NCBI RefSeq assembly: GCF_019279795.1
Contig: NC_056738.1
Coordinates: 404,669,245 to 404,733,244, forward strand
Reading direction: 5' to 3'
DNA from: Protopterus annectens
Lineage: Eukaryota > Chordata > Ceratodontiformes > Protopteridae
Length of the DNA: 64,000 nucleotides
Position 1 is the stretch's first letter; every line of letters begins with the position of its first letter. Below, in pieces: positions 43,636 to 55,899 of this stretch. The translations under genes and the position numbers were made by a program. The notes beneath the pieces were generated by a model that searched no databases, was not told the origin of the DNA, and saw only the letters and a list, made by a program, of their open reading frames with translations.

Positions 43636-44340
43636 TAGACTGTTTAGAATAGTCAGTCAAATTTCTTTAGAGAGATGGGACGAAATTGAAATCCACAGGG
43701 AAAACCCGTACAGACAAGAAAACATAATGCACTGCACATGGACAGTGACCAGGAAGTCAGGACTGAACACTAATCCTTAGAGCTGGGAGGCATTGATCTT
43801 AAGCACTGAGCCAGTGTATCTCATTCCAGCTGTCAAATGCAGTATTTTGACTTCTACTTTGACCTGTTTATTAATTAATTTATTTTTATTTAATTTGTTA
43901 AACTTTCACACACTGTGTCTCCTCTCCCTTATCCATAGTGCTTTCTGCTGTGACTGTCTCTCAGGATCTCTGTTACTTCTGGACAAGCTCACATCATGGT
44001 AATGATTACAGCCTCTTCAATGTTTTGCTGCGTCAAATTTTCTTCAAAACTGATTTTATTGTAGTCCGGTATGACATACCCTTATTATTGAATTTTGTAG
44101 AAGATTATTTTCCTCCTATTGTGCCTTTGTGTTTCTACCATACATTTTCAGTTTGCTATTTCTTCAGCTGTGCTGTTTTATGGTCGTCATTTTACTGTAT
44201 AAAAAATATTCTCTTCCTTTGTGTTCACAGTTGATACTACAGCTCTCTGTTATTGTGCAGTTCAGTTTATGCTGAAAGTGTGTGTTTCTTCCTTTTTTGG
44301 CTTGCAAATTGCTTAAGTGAACAATAAATAGAGTAAGCTG
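43636..44340. other. No gene recognised
   Basis: T-rich intronic sequence with no supported feature. Confidence 0.4.
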
Positions 44341-47300
44341 ATTCTCAAGGTTTTACTGACTGCAGAAGGATCAACGGCAGTGGGGACTCACCCTTTTTCA
44401 ACCGCTCAAGTGTTGGCCCCTTCAATGCTTATGGCGGTTTTAGTGATAGCTGAATCTTCTAGACCCAAGGATAAGGATAGGAGGAATATAAGGACAGGTC
44501 AAAGACGTGCAAGAAAAAACAAGAGAGATCTTGCTCTTTTTGGTGGTACTCCCTAACAATTTCAGAGAAAGTATGGTAAAAAAATGATTAGAAGATGTTG
44601 CTACTTCTAATACTGTTGGCTTTTCTAAATTGTCAGTTACTGTTGTGGAGGACCAGCCTTCAAGACTTTAAGACAAGACTGTGCCTTCATCATATGAAGC
44701 AGATTTCAGATGATTTATAACTTCTAGGTCATTGTCTGCCAACTCTGCAAAGCATTTACTTTTGTGTTGTAGGTATTCAGTTACTTTAGTTACAGAGATT
44801 GTTAGAAGATGATGAGAGCTTTTCTGAAGACAAATATGGAGATGGGTCTTTTCCCTTCCTCGTCTGATCCTAGGGTGGATAGGGATGCTCTTCTTTTTCT
44901 ACTTTGTCTCCTTACCTGCCATATAATCGCATCAGTTCCATCAGGAGTTTTCAGCATCCTGCAGATGTCTGTGTCTGGTTTAACAGAACCATTAACAATG
45001 GGACTGATTTTGACCACAGTGTCACAGTTTTTGAATTTGGCATCTTGTAAAATGACCATTCCTTCAACACTGGCACACCATTCTTCTCAGTGCAAGGTAT
45101 GTTTATCTTTAGTACCAGTATTTGCCAGTAGTCTCTATAGACTAATGCTTTAGTCTTTGAGCCTTTGGATTTGAGGTCTTAAGTTTGATATGTAGAGCTG
45201 GTTTGTTGAAGCTGAATGCTGATGATGTCAGTATTCGTATCCGTGGATGTTGACTGTAGGTGCTAGGTTGTACCTTGAGCCCAGACTACTGCTTTGACAT
45301 TGATTTCCATGTCAGCATTGCAGTGCGTTCCGCATGTGCTGCCTTCATTATTTGTAGATGTGTTAGTCTCAATCTGGGAATCACTCCCACCTGTCCCTTA
45401 AGCTTCTTAGTGTTGTCTGTGGTGGGGCAGAGAAACTGAGAGCCACCAGCGGGATTTGCGTAAGGTGCCTGATTTTAGTTTAGCTTTTCTCCCCCTTTTT
45501 CAAAGACCTTTCCTCAAGGAGGGGCAGAAAGCACACATGTAAACAGGAAGCACATTGACACCCCCATATGAGTCCCCCACACACCAAATATAGACAGTAG
45601 GTAAGATGCAGTCTCCCCTCCGGATAGCCCCAGATTTAGGGAGGTCCGTGATATGATGCTCAAAAAGAAGTTGCTGCAGGAGGCTTTCTGGTCCCTCCAA
45701 CGTTCTTCCTAGGTACATCCTCTTGTCAGTAGATGTTGCTGTTGTTTGGGAGGCATAGAAAGAACTCATGTGGTGGCACTGTCCTGGGATGGCCAGGTTC
45801 GTTTGTTATGCAGATGATTGGAGTTGCTAGGTCTAGACCCCTGGGATTGACTTTTTAATTGCTTTGCTGCCGTTAAAGGCTCCCACGTTGAAGAGCCACG
45901 CTGGCCACCAAAACCAAAAAAAAAAATCAGCAGAATGAAGGATACAGCAGTCTTCTTTTTTGGGAGGAAGCAGTCTAATCTCTAAGGACTTCCTAAACTG
46001 TCCCACTCTGAAGGACGTTGGGAGTTGCTTGTCCCTTTACTTAGCTGTATAGCTGACCAATCACTTAAGACAAATGGATTCAGGCTATAGTATGTACAGT
46101 CTGTATTATTCAATTCCTCACTCCTCCCAAACTGTGCTGCCTTCTATTATGTAGTGTCACACATTGTCAGAAAAGTGCAGCAGGAAAAGTGGTTGATAGC
46201 GATCCAGAAGGTCTCACCAGAGCAGAAAGGATCACTCCAGGTTCTTTTAAGTGCCTAAGAAAACAAAAGGCCCCTGACTAGTGTTGAATATATGCCATCT
46301 AAATGAATTTGCTCTAAGGAAAAGTTCCACATGGATACAGTGAAGTCCATCATTCCTGTCTATCAGAAGAAGACTGAGTGTGCTTTTTGCACCTCTAAGA
46401 CATCTTTCCCTACATAAAGATCTCCAAGCAATCCAGGAGATTTATTTGCTTTTTAGTAGGAGCTAGTCATTATCAGTATTGAGCTTTTCTATTCAGTCTC
46501 ACCCAAGACCCCAAGATGTCTGTCCTTAGTTGCTGTGAGTCAGAAGCTTCCAAGGGCCATTGACTGGCCTCTAGCCACACTGAGTTTAGACAAATTACTG
46601 ACAACACTGGAGTCTTGTCTTTGATTGTTACAGTCTATGGGAATTGCATTGAGCACTGTAAAGTCCCAAATGTGGCCATTGCAGACTCTGACCTTCATTA
46701 GTCTGTTTTGTAAGAATTATCTTTCTCAGAACCGAATTCCCCAGTTAAAGTCAGCAGTGTTGAAGCAATGTGAACCTTAATGAGTCTCAGCAATACTATT
46801 TGTACAGATACTAGGTCTGGTGGCAGTAACTATTTTTATGGTGCTTCAAGCCAGGTTCCACATCCAGTAACCAATAAACTGAGATTTTCACTTTCCCACT
46901 CTTTTAATGGCTGTCGCGACAGATACTATTGCACTGTATCTGGGAGGGAAGTATTGCAAGGGCAGATAGTCCAAGGTGAGTGGTCATTTTAGGCAGCCTA
47001 GTCTGCTTGTCAGTGTTTTAAAGAGATGTGGGTGGTTCTCTCTACTTTACAGACACTCAGGCCTCTCATTGTCAAGGTCCTGTTGCCTTTCATACCAACA
47101 TTGTGACTGTGATCTGATACATAAAGAAACAAGGGAATAACTCTTATTCATAGCCCTTGTATCAAGAACATTGAGAATGTGGGGAAATGGGGTGTGCCTA
47201 TCGGTAATTTTCTGGCAGCCTGCCATAGTTCTTAGGAAGCCAGCTGTCTTGCAGATAGGCTTGTTCATTGTTTGCTGATGCCACATGAGTGTACCTTCAG

Positions 47301-49076
47301 TTTGTCAGCAGCATAGATGCTCTCTGCACTGGAGAAAGCCTTGCTGTGACTGACATGCATTCCCAACCAGTGCCAAATGTAGCAACCTCTGCTCCCTTAT
47401 TCACCCTCTAGAGGAGCATCTCAATGGTGCCATAATCTTACAATTATTCACAGGGTTACTCTTTAGTTTTCCCTCATTTTCCCTTGTAATTAGTTTATTT
47501 TAGGAAGTTGAACAGAAGTAGCCCAGGGTCATTCTTTTGTAGCCCCATTTTAACCTCAACAAGTTTGGTAACTTATGTTTTGGCCTCTTCCTCTGGAGAA
47601 TAGTCTGTCTGAGGCCCTTTAGAAGCTTGTCCACTCACCTGGACCTTCATTTAATCTTATGGTTACTCTACTTCCAGTAATAACTATGGGTACTGCATAC
47701 CCTCCTAGAGTCATCCTCATCCTCACTTCTGCTCAGACACCACTGCAAGGTAAACATAAAAAAATAAATAAATGTACATGTTTATCCATTTAAGCTATCT
47801 CCAGGGGGTTAAATCCTTTTCCAGCTTCTGTGCCAGTGCACTTAGATTACCTTTTCCAGATCTTCAACTCAAGTCTAACTTATTCATCCATTAAAGTTCA
47901 CTTTGCTACTTTTCTAATTTCCACTAAGGATTTTATAATGCTTTTTTTGCATTTTGCAGGTTTGCAAAGTTGTACTTATGGGAGCTTTTAAGATAAAAAA
48001 CTCATTTTAAGAAACCTGTTTAGCCTTGAGATTTATTCTTTATGCTTAAAAAATTAACTTTACACCCCAAATCCACATCTAATGTGTAACTGAAGTACAT
48101 ATCTAGGAAAACTTTTTCTTGTAGTTGCAACTTGTGCAAGAAGGCTAGTTTCCAAATTGTTGGCCTTCCTGAGTAAAACTGCCATAGCTGTTATTTCAAA
48201 AGGACAGGATATCTTTGAGAACTAACCCTTCCTTCGTGCCAAAGGTAGCCATGCAAATAAATTTGAGTTAGTCTGGGAATTTGCCTGAATTATTTCCCAG
48301 TTATTCTCATACAGGTGAATACTTTCTACAGTGCGCAGATGGGGACAGACAACTTTAACCTTCATGTGGATGGAACTTAATCTGTTAGGGAAAATTCTCG
48401 TCTATTTTTTTCTCCTTTGTTCCAAACAGCTCGAGTTCTAAGGATTCCAAAGTAATTTTGTCTAGGTAGCATTTATTCTGCATAGGCCTATTATGTTTAC
48501 TAAACAAGAACATTGGCTGTCTCTCCAGCCTTCTTCAGAAATGCATCCTTAGGTGATATTTATGCAGCTGTGGAGTGACTTTCTCAGAACACTTTTGCAA
48601 GATGTTAATAAGTGGGATGTTATTATCTGTAGGTTTTGGGCTTCCTTCTATGATGTTTCTATGATGATCACTCAGGAGTATGAGCAAGGAGCCTATCCTG
48701 GCAGTTGAACAAAAATGGTCCTGATAGTTTCAGACACAGAAGTTGTATATATGTACCATAACAAAGATCTGAATTATCATAGTTAATCTTCTTTAGCATA
48801 CTCCCCCTTCTTGCCCTGGCCTCAGGTATTCACTTGTTTTGTCTTTGTGTTTATGAACACTATTGTTTAGGTATTTGTATGTGTGCTTCTGTGTCAAGTG
48901 TCATACTTGATTTGACGTAAAGTTGTAATACAGGGCATTATGGGTAAACAGGAGGAATTGGAGCCTGGGAAAGTTTTAGATGCTGAGCTGACTAAGGCCT
49001 GTTAGCCTTAGTTTTGCCTGTTGAGGATGGACTGTTATGATGAGGATCTGTTGCTATGGTAAGTATATAACTTTTG
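44341..49076 (+). mobile_element. Fossil DIRS-1-like element
   Basis: No long frame survives, but DIRS blocks can be followed in order on the + strand. RT: YIKISKQSRRF and VGASHYQY relics at 46410-46480. RNase H: relics at 46910-46985 and an RKQGN word at 47122 (compare INKQGG). Recombinase: DYLFQIFNSSLTYSSIKVHFAT at 47848-47915, then CARRLVSK and LLAF at 48140-48165 (SARRVSEL equivalent), then a PSFVPKVAMQ word at 48227-48256 (compare PTFLPKVASK). ICR-like TATGTACCATAAC at about 48752-48764 and a terminus-like CTATGGTAAGTATATAACTT at about 49053-49072 mark the right end. The left end and any Gag part (44341-46000) are uncertain. Confidence 0.78.
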
Positions 49077-49690
49077 CTTCAGTCTCGTAGAGTACAAAGC
49101 AGGGATGTCACAGCTCCAGAAAGAAAGAATAGTAGTACAATGCTAAATGCATTTTTTCAGAATAATTTAAAGTGCTGTCTCTTTTGCTGTAAAGTGCAAT
49201 ACAGAATGTTACAGTATTACTTGAGCACCCCACCCCCATCAGAGAAGTGCAGTTCGGGTATTTAAAATAGTGCTTATTATAGTATAATAGTGTTGTGTTT
49301 TCAAAGTAAACATTCCTTCTGATAAAAATGCAAAGCACTATGTCACAACTCCGATTAAATATGTACTATAATGCTAAAGTTACTTTCTGAAATTAATTTA
49401 AAACAGGTGCATGGACATAAACCCAGGCAAAGAATTACAAAAGCCTCACTGATACAGTTGAAAATTCAAGTAAATGCATAAGCACAGACTTGTTCAAATC
49501 TGCAGTCATATGCACTTATTTACCACCTAGTAATTTCTAAAAGTGTAGTAGGTGGAGATTCCATTGTAAATAAACCAGGACAGTGACTACTTTTTCTTAA
49601 AAAAAAAAAAAATGCAGAAACCATTTTATGCTTTCCAGGATGGACAATATAGGGAAATAATATACACTGCAGCAGCACTGGCTATGTCAG
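49077..49690. other. No gene recognised
   Basis: Spacer. Short frames here (49074-49265 and its opposite) have no recognisable content. Confidence 0.4.
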
Positions 49691-49699
49691 GTCTGCTAA

Positions 49700-51590
49700 C
49701 ATTAGTGTATAGTCCATTATTTTCCTTATAATACCCTGTTGGCCCACAGCATAAACCACTGGTTGCCACAGTCAGGTGCAAGCAGTGGTCAGGGCAGGCT
49801 CTAAGGTTAACTGAGACCAGACTGAAGACCTGCAAGTTGACTGGAGAGAAAATACAACAGTTCAAGGAGTTACTCAGGTCTCTAGCACCCCAAGTAGAGG
49901 TGGAAATAGGTGGAGTTGATGAAGAATGGCAGGGCCTAAAAACAGCATGTCTGAGGGTTACAGAACAGATAAATGGCTGAGTCAGGTTTGGAAATAAGGT
50001 ACATAAGGAAAGCTGGTGGTGGAAAGCAGAAGTCCATAAGTCATTAAAAAAAAAGGAGGAGTGCAGGAAAAAGTGGGAGATAGAAAAGATGGACCAGGCT
50101 AGGAAGGAATACTGTTTGAGTAATAAAGAAGGTAAGAAAGGTGTTGCAGTAGCAAAGAATAGGGCATCAGAGGCACTCTACTAGTTTCTGGAAAGTGACT
50201 CAGTAGGTGGCACAAAGAAACTCCATGAAGTTGCAAGGCAAAGACAGAAAGATAAAAAAGATATTCAGACAAACTTCATAAGTGTTACCAGCACCAACCT
50301 GCTCACCAGCCAACAGGACATCAAAAGCAGATGGAAGGTGTACTTCCAGCAGCTTCTAAATGAAGAAAACCATACAGAAGTTGTACTGCCCCAGACACAG
50401 CCTACAATGATAGAAGAAGAGGAGTCCAGCGTAGAAGAAGTAAGAATAGCTCTAAGGAAAATGAAGTTAAATAAAGCAGCAGGCTCAGATGGGGGTCAAA
50501 GCAGGTATGATAAAGATGCTTGATGAGATGGGAGAGAAATGGCTCTTGAGGGTACTCATAGCAGTGGAGAGAGAAAGCTGTATTCCAGATGATTGGAGAA
50601 TGTGTACTTGTGCCAGTGTACAAGAATAAAGGGGACATACACAACTCTGGGCAGGGTAAAGGTATCAAACTCCTGTCACATTGCATGAAAGTTCTGGAGA
50701 GGGTGCTTGATAAACAGATACGCAGAGTAGTAGAAGGTAAGATGGCAGATGAGCAGTTCAGATTCAGATCAGGATGCAGCACAACTGACCCGATGTTTGT
50801 AGTGACACAGATAGCTGGAAGGAGCCAGAGATGAGGAAATAATCCAACTGGGCATTCCTAGACTTGGAGAAAGCGTATGACAAGGTCCCAAGAAGGCTGA
50901 TTTGAACAGTACTGCAGTAGTTCAAAGCTGTAGAAACATTGGTAGGATTAGTGCAGGCCATGTACAAGGACACAGTGACTTAAGTACAAGCAGTGTTCAG
51001 TCTCATAGTGGGGTTCCCAGTGAGAGTAGGTGTACATTAGGGTTCATCTCTGAGCCCAGTGCTATTCATACTTGTGATGGACTATGTTAGCAAACTGGTA
51101 GGAGGGGACAGACCAACAAAATTGTTGTATGCAGATGATGTGGCATCACAGGCAGACTCTTAGCAAGGACTTCAGCCAATTATAGGGTAATGGAATGCAA
51201 AACCGTTGCAGCCCTTCTGATTCTAGTTTTGACCTCTTCATTCAGACTACCCTTTTCCTCAGCCACCCCTCCCAGATACTTGAAGCTGTTTACCTGTTCC
51301 ACTATCTTGCCTTCTATCTGTACTATCAGCTTCTTGTGATTTCCACAATTTGCTGCCAACTGGCATAGAATGTCAGGTGTAGAGTATTACAGAAGAATGC
51401 CAAAGAAACTGAAAAGTAAGGTGCACAAAACAGTGGTGCAACCAGTACTACTGTATGATACAGAAACCAGGGCAGTAAAGACAGAGCAAATGAGGAAGCT
51501 AGAGTTGGTGGAAACAAAGTGCCTGAGACTGGTGATAGGATGCACAGTGGGACAGATGAAGAAATGAAGACACAAAAGGGGGGGGGGTCT
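49700..51590 (+). mobile_element. Second RTE-like LINE, diverged, 5'-truncated
   Basis: Plus strand, frames changing: KESWWWKAEVHKSLKKK (about 50005-50055), RWKVYFQQLLNEENH (about 50330-50370), EEVRIALRKMKLNKAAGSDG (50430-50495), VPVYKNKGDIHN and GIKLLSHCMKVLERV (50605-50705), EQFRFRSGCSTTDPMF (50750-50800), LEKAYDKVP (50860-50890), LYADD (51125-51140) and a C-terminal QPVLLYDTETRAVK block (51440-51480). These are RTE signatures, but of a different lineage from the copy at 31146-37061. Several stops. Confidence 0.82.
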
Positions 51591-51624
51591 GTGGAACACA
51601 AATATGTCCCGCCAATATGTCTAT

Positions 51625-51720
51625 TGATGTCACAGACCAGGTAGAGGCAGTGTGTGGGTTAGTTGAGTGGAGCTTGACTTGCGGATATGCAGCAGTTTCA
51701 TCAAGGAGGGGTGTTAGATT
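51625..51720 (-). mobile_element. Short CR1-like LINE fragment
   Basis: Shares CACAGACCAGGT and TTGACTTGCGGAT(A/G)TGCAGCA with the CR1-like copy at 13610-13680, in the same orientation. Confidence 0.65.
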
Positions 51721-51938
51721 TTGTAAAAATCAAAAAAAAGAAAACCCCAACTTCCCAAGGATGATGACTACAGGAGTGTTACTATAGGCTCCCTCCAACA
51801 CCCAGAACTTGAATTTGAGATGCCATGAGACAAATCCACTCCATACTGGGTTGATGTGGGAGGATTAATGCCAAGGGGTAAGGAGGAACCAATGGGGCCC
51901 ATAGGGTAGTTGATGGTTAGGGAATATATATAAAATTT

Positions 51939-52098
<160 letters not shown>

Positions 52099-52586
52099 TT
52101 TACTATTGAAATTTCGAATCACCTTTGGTTGACCAATAAGAAAGGTCGACTCGAAATGTTGAATATGAAATTTCGAATGTAAACCCAAAGCGAAAATGAA
52201 TACATCGATCACCATGGTTTGATGTATTCGACATAGCAGGAGGTGACGTCACTCACTTCCTGCTATGTACATTAACATACTGTTGAACTGTACAGTCAAA
52301 GGTATGTTACTTCTAGTATTTTGCAGGGGGGCTATGCCCCCCACACCCCCTGTACATTAACTATACCAGCTTCGAGATCACACTACAATGAGGAAATAGG
52401 CCACTTCCCTGTTCCTCACTGAAGCACGACCTCTCTGCACAATGTTGAACCCAAATGATCAACCTACACTTAACCCATTCGCTGTAGTGTAAATCGATCG
52501 ATTTTTAGTCGACATTCTGCCTACCTGGGATACTGCCTTTCAACCATGTGCTAGTTGACCGAGGCAGTTTCACTGTTGCCACAGTA

Positions 52587-52590
<4 letters not shown>
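52099..52590. repeat. Unclassified hairpin-containing block between two AT microsatellites
   Basis: Contains a perfect 11-base inverted pair ACATAGCAGGA / TCCTGCTATGT (52231-52241 and 52258-52268) around a GTGACGTCAC palindrome, a perfect 7-base pair GGGGGGC / GCCCCCC (52326-52332 and 52336-52342), and repeated TTTCGAAT words near 52109 and 52171. CpG is higher than in the flanks. It looks like a non-autonomous mobile element, but no family is recognised. Confidence 0.45.
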
Positions 52591-52633
<43 letters not shown>

Positions 52634-52658
52634 GTGTGTGTGTGTGTGTGTGTGTGTC
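52591..52658. repeat. (TA)n(TG)n microsatellite
   Basis: TA repeat to about 52632, then TG repeat to 52658. Confidence 0.97.
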
Positions 52659-53933
52659 CACCAGATCTAAACAAAATAAATCATCTATTTGGAAGTGCAA
52701 TTTAAGAATCTTCTGCATTCCTTGCTTGCCTGTAGGATGCTTCTTCAGGAGAGATGTAAAATGACAGAAGATCATGTTCTGTTTTTTACCATTAAAGAAC
52801 TGATCTAATGCTTTCTGTTTTCTATATAGAAATGTGTAATTCTGGATGGTGAGATTCTGATGGTGAGATCCTGATTGTTTTGACTAGAACAGTCTAGTGG
52901 GCTGTGCAGTTTTTTAAAGATATGACTTTGAAAAACTCAACAAAAATGACATGTGTGGACCCTTCCTCAGAGAGCAGGCATTTTGAGTCATGTGGATAGC
53001 ACATGCATCACTGAATCCCTCCAGACATAGCAAAGGTTATGATTTACCTGAATATGGATATTTGGACTTTTATTTTATTTGCTGACTATGAAATTCCATG
53101 TGGGCATAACTTAAGAAAAATGTACCATTACTAATTGTATGTCTGTTAGTTGGAAAAGTTGTTGGTAGCCATTTATGTACACAATTGTCATGTTGACAGC
53201 AAATTTAGAATAAAGTTACTGTTTTTTTTACATAAACATGTCTGATAGGCTGATATGTATTCACAAAGGAAAGACATCTTGTTCAGTTACATTGTCTGAG
53301 AATAGGTGACTACTCTATAACAACAGTTTGCTTTGAAGTAAAATTCATGTTTTTTTTAATTTCAGACTTGAGTGGGAAACACTTGTATTATAAATCATAA
53401 ATTATAAAGAGCTTTCTTTGAACCTGCTGTTTGTCTCTCCTTACTCCCAGATGATGTATTTTATCCCACATCTCTCTCTCGCTCTCTCTTTCTCTAGAAA
53501 AGCTCTTCTTTTATATATCATTGAAACGTTTGCCATTAAACTACCAATTATGTTTAGTCATGTTTTTTATCTCTTTCTGCTTTTCAAATGAAAGGAAATT
53601 AACTTAAATTCTCAAAATTAATAGTTTATAGTTGACTCTTCCCCTGAACTTCTCTATTGATCCATCTTTCTTATTGAAATTTCCTTCCTTTAATATTTGT
53701 TGTCTTGTTTTCTAACTGCTTAATGTTTATTTAAACATACTTTAAAATGCCGCATTCACTTAACTGTATACATTTTCTTTATTCATTTTATCTGTCGGTT
53801 TACTATCTTTATTACACAGTGAGCATATTTCCTCACGTCAGTGTACTGTTGCAATGCATTCTCACACTGTATTTATCATCCAGCTGTTATATAATATGAT
53901 TTTCCTTTGACTTTACCCATGCTTTTATTTTAG
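52659..53933. other. Distal part of CFLAR intron 1; no repeat recognised
   Basis: AT-rich, with a CT microsatellite near 53473-53500. The 3' splice site of exon 2 ends at 53933. Confidence 0.5.
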
Positions 53934-54039
53934 GGTTCTAATGTTAGAAATCAGTGAAGGCCTTTGTAAAGAAGATGTAAAATCCTTCAATTTTGTACTG
54001 AATGATTATGTGGGAGGAAGACTGAAGGAAAACTCTAAG
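53934..54039 (+). CDS. CFLAR: CFLAR coding exon 2, start of death effector domain 2
   Basis: A 106-base exon between TTTTATTTTAG (ends 53933) and GTAACA (54040). Its first base completes the arginine split after LVSDYR, then reads VLMLEISEGLCKEDVKSF, a DED2 first-helix pattern, and NDYVGGRLKENSK. It ends in phase 0. No ORF call picks it up because it is short and lacks its own start codon. It lies after a 26.1 kb intron full of retroelements and before a 6.8 kb one. Reading frame, splice sites and homology all agree. Confidence 0.92.
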
Positions 54040-55158
54040 GTAACATGAGGAAATATTACTACTATTTTTGAAATCTTTAATGTAGAATATAGTATATATT
54101 CTTGCAATAAAAAATGTTTGCCTAACTCTTTAGATTTTGAGCTTGACATTTTGCCACACTTTTTAAGAAATTACTCTGTAGAAAGATGCTATATGTAATA
54201 CACTACCCACTTGAGCCTTAGAGTGTTTTTTTTTGTTTTATTTAATAGCTGCAGTTCTTACACCTTATATGCAGTTTTCTATCTTGACTCGCTTGCAACT
54301 TACATGAATAAATAAACATTTTCTTCTGTGACTGTACAGCTGCACTTATGAAAATAATTCTCCTAATGTTTGGATCATGTGACATCTGAGAAGCTAGAAA
54401 TGGTAAAAAATAATTCACGGTGTAAAAGTAAAGACTTCGTACGTAGAGTGTCAATCTTTCTATCACAGAAATATCTTAGATGTTATGCATAGCCATTAGG
54501 AATAGTATCCTGTATGATTGTGCTAACTGCATCACTGCATTGATTTACTCACAGGTGTAGGAAGCTTGTTAGGAGAACTTCTTATATAAATAATCCATCC
54601 AGAAAATTATTCGTAGCACTTGGAAGTAAGGTTGAAAAAGAAATCGAGAATGGAAAAGTATTTGTGTTATTAAGAATCAACTAGAGGTAATGTAATGAGT
54701 GAACAGTGTGGTTATTGGTGTAAAAAAATTGTATTGATCAGCAGTATCTGATTAAAGTTATTAAAGTAGGGTAGTGGCCATTAATTGCAGTTGAGAGTTC
54801 TTTCAGGAATGTCAAAATACTACGTTTTTATCAGTACTCAGTATTGTGTACCTCGTACTGCTGTTTTTCTTTCTTTGAAACAGATCACTAGAAAATGAGA
54901 GTTGGGTGAATTTGGTTCGGTCCATCAAAGACTGAAAGCTCAAAGACCGTTTGATTGAAAATAACTTTCTAAATTATGTAGGCTGCTTAACCCCTCTCCC
55001 CACGTACATGTACCATGCATGGGAGACTGCCTGTAACCACTGGTCTGTAGTATATCTAACTCCAACTCACCTTAATAGCAGATCGCTGATCATCATTTAT
55101 GTCTTTTAGCAATTGATCATATATGGGCTTATCCCGAAAGATACCTATTCTGTGTGTG
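54040..55158. other. Start of CFLAR intron 2; nothing recognised
   Basis: No supported ORF or repeat. The donor GTAACA is at 54040. Confidence 0.5.
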
Positions 55159-55381
55159 CGTCTTTCGGCTTTTCCGGTTAGGGGTCGCCACAACGGAACT
55201 CCGGTCCGCTAATGATTGGCAGTTGATTTTTACGTACCGGCTTGGCAGGCCTGACACACAACCTTCAACGAAGGTACGCACATTCACGCATGTCTCCACG
55301 CAGAAGGCGCTCTAACTGAGAATCGAACCGGACAGCATTTTACTGTGAAGTGACAACGCTACCGCAGCACCACCACTGCGG
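55159..55381 (-). mobile_element. tRNA-like SINE with RTE-type tail, copy 3
   Basis: Minus strand: GTGGTGGTGCTGCGGTAGCG at the start, B-box-like GTTCGATTCTC near 55320, and the RTE-type end CCTAACCGGAAAAGCCGAAA at 55160-55190. It is one base shorter in the tail (CCGG for CCAGG) than the other copies. Confidence 0.85.
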
Positions 55382-55899
55382 ACATTCTATTGGCTTAAAT
55401 TTGAAGACAATAGCTGCATCTACCTGCTGTTATAGTGGGTGACTACCTCATGGCAGCTTTTTGTGCTATATAAAAGCAGGCATCCAAGTCAAAGTAGAGA
55501 AATTTTAAGCCCCAAAAGTATTAAAAAAAAAAAAAAACATCTGAACTACATTGCTGGTAAGCAGTAGCAAGCAGAGCGTGGGCAGCACTGAGTATGATAC
55601 AGCTGTAATAGTATGACTAAAGCAGTTTCTAGGTCATATATTAACAGCTCTGTGGTAGTCAGAGAAAGTCTACCTCTTGTCCGAATCTTTCAGGGAAGTT
55701 AATATTTGTAGCAACTAACTTCAGCAGTGCAAAGACTGCTGTTTCCAAGGAACAGATATCTGCTAAGCCTTCTGCTAACAACTTGCAGTAATCAAAACTG
55801 CAGTTTTCCTTCCTTCGCTCTTCTAAACCAAGATAGGTACAAACAAATCACTTCAGCAGCTGTGCAGCATTTTCTTACAGCTGTATTACTGTACAGAGT

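Noticed and set aside
44809..45153. 114-codon ORF with hydrophobic stretches
   Set aside because: Within the fossil DIRS element, no recognisable domain, and too short to separate from chance.
50338..50523. Small acidic host protein
   Set aside because: It is the RWK...AAGSDG segment of the RTE-like RT at 49700-51590.
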